A stretch of 64,000 bases of DNA from Isoetes taiwanensis (Eukaryota > Streptophyta > Lycopodiopsida > Isoetales > Isoetaceae), in assembly GCA_021234155.1 (NCBI GenBank), contig JAJEKV010000207.1:930001-994000 (forward strand). The letters are read 5' to 3'. Of the stretch, positions 16,911-26,354 are shown piece after piece. Position numbers and translations under genes: made by a program. How positions within the stretch are numbered: position 1 is the first letter of the stretch; each line of letters opens with the position of its first letter. The notes below the pieces were generated by a model that ran no database searches, was not told where the DNA came from, and worked only from the letters and a program-made list of their open reading frames with translations.

Positions 16911-17659
16911 CTGTTGCCAGAAGGAGAAGGACTAGTACAACGGATTCAGGATCTATCCAAATTTAAAAGATAGAATTGTATAAGAGAAAGTCTGTCCACG
17001 AAACATTCCGGTGTAAAAGGCATGTTCTGCTTCCATTTTTCGGCAGTAGGGCTGAGGTCTGGCGATGGGTGCTTGGAGCACAAATCGGGTGCACTGCTTT
17101 TGAGGTCTGTTGAGCCAAATTGATGTTGTTTTTGTTTCTGTACGTTTCCTATTTTGGCAAAACAAGATGAGAAGGGGCCGAAATGTCGTCTAAAGTAGCG
17201 ATTTACTTGCATTGATGGTTATGGGCAGTTCTTAGAAGCCTTAATAACGCTCTGTAAGAAGCTGAATATGAAGATAGACGAAATAATAAACTTACTAGCA
17301 TCTCCAGAAGCTCTTAGAGGTTCTTCTCAGAAATCCTTCCGTTTCTACTCCTGTTGCAGGGAAAGAAAGCTTGCCATATCCGTTGCCCATTATCTTGATG
17401 CATAGGTGCTGCCAGAGTGCCTATTATCTTGATGCATGATTGGCATGATTAGCTCCATTCTCCAGTCTATGCTTCTGGGCTTCAAAATGTTATATAAAAG
17501 TAGAATGGAAAGTAGAACTGTGGATCTTGATGAAGTAGCAAGACGCATTGCTGTTGCAGCTCCATGAGCAGTCTTGATATATTTTTTAATTTTGAATCTG
17601 AAGGATTTCGTGTGATAGATGCTTGAACTGATGCTTGTTCCACAACAGTACTTCTTGTC

Positions 17660-18267
17660 CGTAATGAATAGATGGTTCAAATTACTGTCATATTCCGTCA
17701 ATTTTATACCGCGTAACATTGGCCTTTTTTTGTGGAGCGGCGCCGCTGACCATCACCGCCTGGTGCTCTGCTCTCCGACCTGCTCTACTCTTCGACCTGC
17801 TCTGCTCTGTCTAGTGCTCTTCTTATATCCGACCATTTTCGCGAGCCAATGATTCAAGTCGCATGATTTCCAATGATTCAGGTTCCGGCAGGTTCGCATA
17901 TTCAGGTTTGGCGAGATCCTTCAGCCATTTCTGTCTTTTGCCATAAGCAATCGATTTTTTTCCTACCTTTCTGAAACATTTCTGAAATTCCGAACCTTGC
18001 CATTATCCATAGCCAAAACCTTCAAGAATAGATTCCATAGCCAGCATCCTAAAGACGGATTTTTGCCCTGTAAAGCCTAGAGCCAGCATCTCAGAAGTAT
18101 TTCTTGCATTATGGAAGTGGGACTCTGCATTTTTGAAGCTCGCATTTCCAAGATTTAGTGTCTGTTGCTGCCATTGCCGCCATAGCCACCGGCTTCCATG
18201 CCATTTGCTGCCAAGAACTGCCACGTGGCAGCATATGGTTCGTAATTTGAACCATCAATTCATTACG
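17660..18267. mobile_element. ~608-bp TIR (MITE-like) element
   Basis: The left end, CGTAATGAATAGATGGTTCA and on (17660-17685), is the inverted complement of the right end at 18242-18267 with one mismatch over 26 bp. There is no transposase. The homologous locus at 45.05 kb is unoccupied, so insertion followed the duplication. The target duplication is unclear because a second foldback (18271-18341) abuts the right end. Superfamily not assigned. Confidence 0.8.
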
Positions 18268-18270
18268 TAA

Positions 18271-18341
18271 GGGAATCTACGCCCCTCGGGCATCCCCCTC
18301 GGAATATTCCTCGGCGGAATGCCCTCGGGGCGTAGATTCCC
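18271..18341. repeat. GC-rich foldback
   Basis: GGGAATCTACGCCCCTCGGG near 18271 pairs with CCCTCGGGGCGTAGATTCCC ending at 18341, arms of about 23 bp. The centre is itself partly palindromic (TCGGAATATTCCTCGG). It lies within the insertion that is absent from the 45 kb copy. Confidence 0.85.
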
Positions 18342-18593
18342 TACTACATTACCATGTAGCCATTTAGCATTTTGTAGGATCTTGTTTCATGTGCCATGTA
18401 ATAAAAAGGCTGCTGCAGAATTTAGGGGTAAATTCGATAATGCATGATCTTGAGGCAGAGCCTGGAGAGCGGAAATGGAAAATGCATTGGATAAATTGGC
18501 AGGAAAGAATCATTGCGATTGAAAGAAGCAGGTGCTCTTTGGTTGTACTACTATTGTTTTGTTTTAGGCAAATACACTTATTGATATTCATGA

Positions 18594-18618
18594 ATTTAGC
18601 GCTGGCAGAGCCAGCGCC
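18594..18618 (-). repeat. Terminal-type hairpin (family 2)
   Basis: GCGCTGGCAGAGCCAGCGC is a perfect 8-bp stem (18599-18617). On the minus strand it is followed by TAAATTC, as at 24621. This shape, hairpin then CTAA, suits a Helitron 3' end of a family different from the GCCCAGC one. The 45.29 kb copy of this locus diverges a few bases before it. Confidence 0.45.
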
Positions 18619-19824
18619 TTTGCACAATTGGCAGTCATCGGTAGTTAGTGAATATGAAGTAACATTTTCTTTGAGAAGTCGATATTGCAAGCATACAATT
18701 GAAGAGGTTTAGTTCGTTCGGTTTTATGGAATGGATTGGACATTATTCATGTCTAAGGTTCTCGTCTTTTATTTGTCTAGGGTTAAGAAGTGTTAAATGA
18801 TTCAGTGGTTTATACTTTACATCAAACGTTTTTTAATATGTACTAACCTATTGGAAAGTTTTCCTCCCACTCATGGTTGATATAATTTATCTTTTAGTAT
18901 GTGTCTATTGCCATGTCATCTCGAATGTTCATGCCATTGAAACTCGTGTGAGCCCATAGGATGGTGAACCAAACTATAAAACCAGTCCATTGAGTTTGAA
19001 CATTCAAACAGTGATACTTTGGTCACATGTTTGAGTGTTTATAGAGTTTTCTCCACCCACTAGATGATTAATCACTTTACAATTTTGTATTTTGCAGGTG
19101 TGAAACGGTGATGCTTTGGTCACATTGATGGCCATTTTATAGGGTTGCTAGCAAGAGGCAAAATTTTAACTAACTTATTTGTGTCTGTGCCTATATCTAG
19201 AAAGTTGTAAAGATATTGAAAATAATTTGTCATTTGCAATGGATTTAATTATAATAACTAGCATCCAGTCATTGATTAGATTACATAAGCCACAGCCAGA
19301 ATAAAAGAATTCAAATGAATTCCTATCCGTGGTTGCTAATGAGATTTCGATTTAAGCTGACCGCAATAAGGGCACAACAAATTTGGAGATGGCTTCTGCT
19401 AACTTACTTTGGAATTCTGGTAAGTTCCTCTACCCCAACTAATCTGGTGCTTTTGTTTGGTTATGGTACGTTCCTGAAACTTAAAAGAACCTGGATCCAC
19501 AAGTTCTTCAAAGACAACCTCTGTTCTAATCTCTTATTGCGTCATGTTGGTTTAGACCGAAAGTGGCAAAAAGCAGATTCTAGGCTTCGATATGCTTCCC
19601 CGTTGCTTGATTAGAAATAATCCTTGCTTTTTCTAAAAATAACTGAGGCTCTCTGGAATCGTCAACATTAGGGACCCGCTTTGGGCTTTCCAGCTCTGGT
19701 ATGCTTGGAGTAACATAAGCAAACAAATATGCTTGATCTTAAGCAAGATCTACCGGAGTTAATCGTTTGCATACGCTTATGGGCTCATGAATCTAAAATT
19801 TCGTCCAAGAACGCATGGATCCAG
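18619..19824. other. No supportable gene
   Basis: AT-rich. The words TGATACTTTGGTCACAT and TGATGCTTTGGTCACAT occur about 100 bp apart (near 19013 and 19110). Short ORFs such as 19315-19614 show no family signature. Confidence 0.4.
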
Positions 19825-19975
19825 CCTTAACCGGCAGTTCCTCGGGGATTTTAAATCTGAGCCGTTGGATGCAATTCAATTATTAGGCATAATGTTTTAT
19901 TTCTAGACTGTTTATCATGATAAACAGTCCAGTAACCTGTTTACTGGCCTGTTTATCGTGATAAACAGGCTGGTC
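19825..19975 (+). repeat. Palindrome cluster, family also at 47.3 kb
   Basis: It begins with CCTTAACCGGCAGTTCCTCG and an ATTTTAAATC..CCGTTGGAT block. It then carries a perfect 24-bp palindrome at 19906-19929 (core CTGTTTATCATGATAAACAG), a 6-bp-stem hairpin, and a second near-palindrome at 19947-19970 (CCTGTTTATCGTGATAAACAGG). The same block and words recur at 47325-47500. Probably the terminal region of a small transposon family. Confidence 0.75.
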
Positions 19976-20453
19976 CTTAAGAGAGAAATATTGTCATTAA
20001 TTATACAATTTTGTTTACTGGAACCATTTTAACAATTCACAATTTTGAGTTTCTGACATGATTTTTAACAGGAAAATGATTTAGACAATATCAACAGTCA
20101 AAACGAGCTTCAATCACTTTACAGCCTCAAGCTTTTGAGTTAAAAGCTTCAGTTACATTTTAACACAATCCTCAAAACGAGGTTCAAGAGGGTGCCACCT
20201 GAAACGTAAAAACACAATTATTAAAAGTAGAGTGCTCAAATGTGTTAGTACATATTCTTGGCCTTTGAATTGTGTCAGCTGCGCTAAGTCTTGGCCCTTG
20301 ATATTCATCAAGTTTGAGAGCTTTGCGTGCGAGAGGATCCCTTATACATGTAAGGTCCTCCTCCAACTGAAGAAGTGCGTTGTCTTCTTTGATACTTGCT
20401 ATATTAGCAACTTCCATCATTATTACTAAATCAGCATTTGCATTATAACAGGA

Positions 20454-23400
20454 TTAGACCATTAGGACATCGTTATCATTACCAGCAGGTGCAGCACAAA
20501 CACCAATAGCAGTTGTTGAAGTCACATTAGAACCTGCATACAAAAATAATTAGTAACAAGTAGACACTTTCAAAAAAAAGCTTTAGTTAAAGGAAACCCA
20601 CCATTTGTAGGTTGTTGTACAGCGAAAGCAACAGGATCAACAAAAGAACTAGTACTGCATGCATCTACAAGATGTACAATAAAATCAAATACAACATTGC
20701 AAGAAAACTAGTACCATAGCTTACCAGCATCAGACTGAGTTGTAGCAGAATTTTTGAATGAAATTTCTGACTTCAAAATGCTGTCCACATTGTTACCATT
20801 GTTATCATGTGGTTTGGATAGAATAGACTGCATGGCCATCATCTGCACCTTGTCTGAATGGTCGTACCTAAATAAGGGAAGAAGAAATATTAAATAAAAG
20901 AACAAGATATATAATAAAAAATAAACTTAAACTTTATCGATCGAGATTTTCTCCTTTCGTTTTATGGCCGATAAGCTTCATATTTGCTTCATCCGTACAC
21001 CACAAGCGTTCAAAACCTGTAATACTTGAATGCCTTAAATCTTTGTTCGTGAACTTTTTTCCTGTAATCTCGCTGATTAACTTGGCTCGTCCCCAATTTC
21101 TTGACTCCAACATTCGATTATAGAGCGTACCAAGTATCGATTGTGGCTTCGTAATTGCGGCCGTAAACGGGGATAGCCATCGGTGGAGGCATCATTTGCA
21201 ATTGGTGGCGGTCTCGAATAAAACAATACAAACGTATCATAAACCTCCGGGTTTATCTTTCTATATATCTCCACGGGTTTCCTACAACAAAAACTATGAG
21301 TAATCAATTGCAGATTATTCAAATACTTAATTAATGCAAATTACAAGCAAACCTCTCTATTACAGCCATGCAAAATGCTAAAAGACCGATTTATATAAAC
21401 AAATATCGTACCGTTTATTGATCTCCTTGCTCTTTTTTATGTCCGTTGGGTAGTTTTTGCTTGCCCGTTGTTTAAACCTACCAAAATGCTCATGTGAATT
21501 AGAAACATTGTAAGAAATCCAAAACTACTCAAATAAACACTAGAAGATGGTTGTGGAAACTTACTGTACAAATTCTCCGAATTTATCGTTCTCAAAGTTG
21601 AAATCTTTATATTTCAAGGCATGGAGTTCCTCTCGAGATCTTATCAAAAAAAAGTTTATGCAGAATAGAACGACCCTGAACAGCAAGCCATTTGGAGTAT
21701 TTTTACTAAATTCTAATCTGCCCAAGCATAGATTTACATCTTCGACACTCAAAACTTCGACGACTCTTGTCACGTCCCTTGGTGCACTAAGATTGGCCTC
21801 ATGGGCAACAACAGTTGCCGCAGACCTGAATAAACAGAAGAAAATAAATAATGATAAATAAATAGAATGTTTATAATAAATAAATAATTTACAATCTACT
21901 AAAAACGGTTTTAAATTTAAATTAATGCATCAAACGTCAAATATATACCTAGCCTCTTCAAAAAATGGATGCGTCATGATGTTAATGTCTTCTTCAAGCA
22001 CTCCAGTCTTTCTTATCCTACTAAGTCTGGCGTCCTTCAGAATTCGTCCAAAGCAAAGCAGCAAATCATGTATGGTTGACGCTGGATACATGGATCCATC
22101 ACTTTTCATGACTTGTTGAAAAAATAATGGCAGTTGCCTTGCAAATTCCTGTGGACATCAGAAACACATAGTAAATTGATTATAGATTGATGACATAAAT
22201 TAACATTCCAAATTACATGATCTAATGCAAACCGATAGTTTACTGCTGATAGCCTCCCTATTTATGTAAAAAAAAGGTAACACAAATATATGATTAATTA
22301 CCTGCAATGGCATGTCTTCAATCAAAATGTCAACATCGTCTATAATATTTGCTACGCCACAACTCTCTCTCCAAGAAGCAAACAGATTTCTGGCCCAGTT
22401 ATCCTTCTTCTCAATTTGTTTATTTTTATTGCCCTTGTTCACTTGCTCCATCCGATTTGGATTAAGCTCCCTAAAAGGACGTTTCCCTATAAAGAACAAC
22501 ATGAAAACAACATACGAATATGTTACTCAAATCAAACTTGATTGATAACATAAAGGAGCAGCCATTTTCTACGTTTTCTTTCATTCATAGAATGTATTAA
22601 TCTTAAAATGGTTACCTGGCTGATTACGAATAGCTTTTGAATGCCCCTTTCTGCTGGTTCCTATACAGAGCACCAGTATAATCAGCTTCACAAAATGCAG
22701 CAAGAATATACATCTTTTCCTTATTCTTCATGCAAAGGCACAACATATTTACCTTTTCCAGCATTTCCAGCATGCAACGGCAAACTAGAGCGCGTCTCTT
22801 GGCTGTATCCTGCATCCAATGCACAAAAAGCAACTAAAATCTCTACATTTATCAATAAAATTTTGATTAAAACAAGAAACCGACCATTCTTTGATGTGGC
22901 AACATCAAAAACAGCATTGAGCATCTAAAATGCAACAAGAACTTGTGAGAATCTTACCTTTGTTGCTGTTAATCGAAGCATAAGATGGCAGTTCCTTGGT
23001 AGGGATACTGGTTCCTGTAGAGGGCAGCATCAAAAGCATCATGTTCATGAAAAATCAGCAAGAACTTGTGAGAATCACATCATTGATCATAAAAAATAAG
23101 CAACAAGTTGTGAGAATCTTACCTCTTTCATGCAAAGGCTGACTAGGGATACCTAAATCGAAGCTCGGACTCCTCTTCTGTTGGCTATGTCCTGCACAAA
23201 TGCATAAAGATTAAAAATAAACAATATATTTATCCATGAATGAAGGATAAAACAAGAAATCATACCATTCTTTACACGAATCAAGGTAAAACAAGAAATC
23301 ATACCATTCTTTATTGTGTTGCAGTTAATATGATCGCCATCGCCAGGCAGCTCCTCTAACAAATTGCTAGTTCCTGCAGAAATGCAACAAAAACAACCAT

Positions 23401-23473
23401 AATCATATGAGATGCAGCAAGAATGGTTGAAACCAGCACCAAATCGTTGCTCCATACTAAGTCCTTCCTCCAT
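20454..23473 (-). CDS. Crypton/ZMYM-type tyrosine recombinase gene (14 exons, lesions in exon 11)
   Basis: Exons read by splice signals and phase (plus coordinates): 23440-23473, 23305-23373, 23123-23191, 22958-23014, 22755-22811, 22616-22660, 22302-22486, 21949-22148, 21565-21825, 21412-21477, 20938-21283, 20725-20866, 20602-20664, 20454-20533. Domains in order: an N-terminus of short phase 1-1 exons; a core-binding part (NWARNLFASWRESCG, then MYPASTIHDLLLCFGRIL); and a catalytic part. The latter has FFLIRSREELHALKYKDF (catalytic Arg), NKDLRHSSITGF and MKLIGHKTKG (His box), and RYDHSDKVQ (candidate Tyr). This is the layout of DUF3504-like recombinases (Crypton-derived, ZMYM/KCTD1-like), which cut and rejoin DNA through a tyrosine. 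Lesions: the eleventh exon needs two frame changes, and its donor reads GATCG|ATAAAG where G|GTAAAG would restore Arg-Tyr. It is a recent pseudogene or has assembly indels. Confidence 0.72.
22616..23373 (-). repeat. Tandemly duplicated exon-intron units in the recombinase N-terminus
   Basis: Five consecutive short exons (69, 69, 57, 57, 45 nt) all start in phase 1 with the last bases of a Gly codon. Three start GAACYAG.. (Gly-Thr-Ser), alternating with two that start GAYATAGCCAA or similar (Gly-His/Tyr-Ser-Gln). Intron stretches are also repeated: CAAGAACTTGTGAGAATC, or close variants, precede several junctions at 22936, 23055 and 23105. A 30-bp intron piece with its donor (AATCATACCATTCTTTA) is duplicated at 23256-23315. 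Confidence 0.75.
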
Positions 23474-23615
23474 CAAATCGCCTCTTCACAGCGCCATCGA
23501 AACTCTTCACGGCGCATCAAATCTCCTCTCCTCTGAGCGCCAGTTCTGCCTCCTCTGAGTGCCAGTTCTGCCATCGTGTATTTCGTACGCAATATGTCCA
23601 ACGGAAGCCTTCTTT

Positions 23616-23668
23616 CGGGCTCGCCCGTTTATTGGCCATAATGGCCGAGCATTGGGGTTTAACCCCTT
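23616..23668. repeat. Single arm of the GGGGTTTAACCCC foldback family
   Basis: GGCTCGCCCGTTTATTGGCC then ATAATGGCC and GGGGTTTAACCCCTTC match one arm of the complete foldback at 48088-48195. The opposite arm is absent. It lies about 150 bp upstream of the recombinase start codon. Confidence 0.7.
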
Positions 23669-24611
23669 CATAAAAGTCATGGAATTTGTCACATAATAGG
23701 AATAGAACATAACCATCTTTTTTTGAAAATAAGAAAATGGGCTTTGAAAGAAATATAATACGAAAATGGGCTCTAAAAGAAATATGGTCCTCTGTGCAGG
23801 ACGTAGGATCATAATCCGGAATCATAAGCCAAGTTTTGTATGATTTTAGCAAATAAATGTTGTCGAAATAGTCACATAAAAGCGTTTGGGTGAAATGTCG
23901 ACACAGAGGCCCCTTTGTTTCGTCTTAATCTGCACTATTTAATCTTGTAGCTCATTTGAAAGTAGAGATTCTAATGAACAGAGGTAGGAAACAGAGAAAA
24001 TCTGGGTAGTGATTAAATCTAACATAAAATGTAGCTACGACAGACATCTGCTATTTCTTTTCTAATGCTTATCCTAGATCTGTGCGTATTTCTAAGTAGG
24101 GCAAGAAATTGGGACGCATGCAATTGTCGGAGAAGGCAGGGCGCGGCCAAGAATTGAAGATATAGACCTATAAACAGGCGAATTTCCAACAGCGGCAAGC
24201 AGCGACAGGATTCATCCAAAAATCGGCGATGCAAGGCGTAGATGTGCGCTGCTTCTGTTTTCTTTGCAAATCCTCTCAAATTTGTTTCTTCAAATGAATG
24301 GTGCCAAGGAATTGTGACAGATCCGAAATGGGTAGCTTCTAATTCGATGTAGAACTAGCCAGGTTCTGTAGAACTAGCAGCAGCAGCCCCTTTGGCAAGA
24401 ATCAAGCCGATTGAAGCACAGCCCATTAGAACCCAAAATCTAGAGTTGGGTATCCCTGAGGCCCATTTCTGCTCATGGAAAAGGCTTCGCCCGCAGATAT
24501 CAATGAGGAAAGAAATTATAATCGGCATCTGGATTTATCAATTCAAAGGCTTATTTATGGCAGAACGCAGCGATCTCCAGCGCCGGAAGCCCAGGCGCTT
24601 CAAGCCACCGA
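23669..24611. other. No supportable gene
   Basis: Mixed sequence upstream of the recombinase gene. ORFs of 60-110 codons on both strands carry no family motif. Confidence 0.4.
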
Positions 24612-24640
24612 GAATTTAGCGCGCTGGCGAAGCCAGCGCC
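24612..24640 (-). mobile_element. Candidate Helitron 3' terminus (hairpin, then CTAA)
   Basis: On the minus strand, about 215 bp downstream of the helicase stop, is the perfect stem-loop GCGCTGGCTTCGCCAGCGC followed by GCTAAATTC. Position, orientation, stem and the CTRR-like end all suit the 3' end of the element encoding the helicase. The last base of the element cannot be fixed. Confidence 0.5.
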
Positions 24641-24855
24641 CATTGAGCTACTTGTAATTTTTTTGGGGTTGTGGAGTTAAGTGTTTATTGCAACTCTGGG
24701 AATTGAACCCGGATGTGACCATTGTTGCGTTGCCGATGGTGTAGAAAGAGCATCAATGACATAAGTCATGGGTGCTCCGCCTACATCATCGGCGTGGAAT
24801 GGAATGGAGGGTTTTTTTTTTTTTTTTGAGAGGCAAGAGCAGATGCATACCTGAG

Positions 24856-25452
24856 CTATGGTAGTAGTTCCTTGTAAACCACATTTGTTGTAGTCTGTGC
24901 CATGTTGTTGGCGTCTAGGAGGATTAATACGTCCTCTTTTCTTCGAACACGTGTGAGAGCTGTGTATAGTTGTCCATGTGCAAAGACTTCTGTTCTCAGG
25001 TCAAGAACTATTTTGTCGAGTGTTAGTCCTAAACAACTATTGAATGTTGTTGAATAGGCTGGGCGCAGTGGAAGTTGGCGTCTATGGATTGTCCAAGGTC
25101 GGTTATCTGGTTGGTGGAAGAAGTCCACTCGAGATATAGGATGGATGGTGCCATTGTGTTGTGATTGATCTGTAAGTAGTTTGACAGTGACGAATTTGTT
25201 GTGGGTTTCACATATCATTACCCTTGTGTTTTTTACTAAGCCCCTTTCTCTGTCTAGTGTTTTTGTTAAATGGCATATTGTGTTAGGTTTTAGCTGGAGT
25301 TCATGTTGTGGGAGTGCTGGGTGCTTGTAGCCATTAAGGAAGTCGATTGTTGCCATTGGATGGTCTTCTATAGTTTGGTCATTTTCTGTGAGAGATTTTG
25401 AGCAGGCATTTTTTTGTCTCTTTTCGCAATAGGTAACTATAAGATTTATCAC
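24856..25452 (-). pseudogene. Helitron replicase: C-terminal PIF1-type helicase fragment
   Basis: About 198 codons match the last third of plant Helitron helicases: LPQHELQLKPNTICHL, LDRERGLVKNTRVMI, a HRRQLPLRPAYSTTFNSCLG segment (family: RRQFPLRLAFAMTINKSQG), TLDKIVLDL and VFAHGQLYTALTRVRRKED. That covers the C-terminal helicase motifs V-VI with the Arg finger region. The Rep nuclease and helicase motifs I-IV are missing upstream. SCLGLTLD where SQGQTLD is expected shows drift. It belongs with the downstream hairpin and perhaps with the upstream RPA gene in one decayed autonomous Helitron. Confidence 0.88.
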
Positions 25453-26354
25453 TTTGGGTGGGCCTTCGTACTTTCATTGACAGCATTTCTTTAATGATCT
25501 GTCGTGTCTTGCCATCTTAAAAATTTGGGCTCATTGGTGACAATTGTCGTAACATAAATTTGTAATTACACTGGAACGTATTGTTGTTGCTGATTTTTAA
25601 GCCTGTGGAGCATAAGAGATTTACATTTGGTTGGTTGTTCAAGAATATTGATCAGATTGTGAATGAAGTCTCTGTAGTTTAGCATCGCTGTATCAAAGCA
25701 CCTTATGTTATAGTTAACATTCAGCTATGCTACATCCTTTTGAGAAACCAAGGAATGTGCTCTCCTCTTTTGGTATGGACATACCTGCAGTAACATCAAT
25801 CCATGAATCCATAGCACACTGCAAATAGCATTCTGATTTATTATTTGGATGCGTATACATTCATCTATTGTCAACTCTCAGGAGCAATTCATTTGCTATT
25901 GTATTTCTATACAAACATACAGAGTGAACTATGTACTTTATGAGAACAATCTGCAAGCAGATTCTTGTCAAAAATAACTCATCAGCATTTTCGTTATTGC
26001 AGTTATATTGATACATTGTTGGAATGAAAGTGGTTCACAAACAGAAGCGCAATATTGTCGTGTTCTTCTTCTCTGACCTGAAGAAGCCCACACCTGACTT
26101 TAATCTTCGATATTCATATCAGCATTCTTTCCATTTCAATTTGCACTCTTCGATATCGCATTGCAGTCTACTTTCTCATGGTGTTTCTCAACAGTTGTAC
26201 CTTTAGTTCTATAAACAGGAAAATTTGTTGAATTAGAAACATTTTCATGAGAAGAAAGCAACTATAAAAAAAAGTAGACCATGCTAAATTTTGATCCTTT
26301 TACATCGCTGTTTGACTGGAAACAACTGTTAACCTTTCATACATTTCATGTTGC
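25453..26354. other. Interval between RPA-like gene and helicase fragment
   Basis: AT-rich with no long ORF. A minus-strand stretch just above 25452 (LRQLSPMSPNF) might be further degenerate replicase, but stops break it. I see no replication-initiator motifs. Confidence 0.4.

Larger units (their letters stand above)
17211..18588 (-). repeat. Lectin-locus segmental copy A (5' part only), interrupted by an insertion
   Basis: 17211-17660 and 18348-18588 are nearly identical to contiguous 44599-45289. The shared piece includes, on minus, a possible signal-peptide-like stretch (MRLATSSRSTVLLSILLLYN) and splice-like junctions. Copy A lacks the lectin domain. At 17210 it joins unrelated sequence. 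A 687-bp insertion (17661-18347) splits copy A where the 45.05 kb copy is uninterrupted, so that copy gives the empty site. Confidence 0.88.

Noticed and set aside
20454-23473. Starship-type giant element captain gene
   Set aside because: Starship captains are fungal DUF3435 recombinases. The motifs and exon structure here fit the DUF3504/ZMYM-like branch better, and no cargo boundaries are seen.
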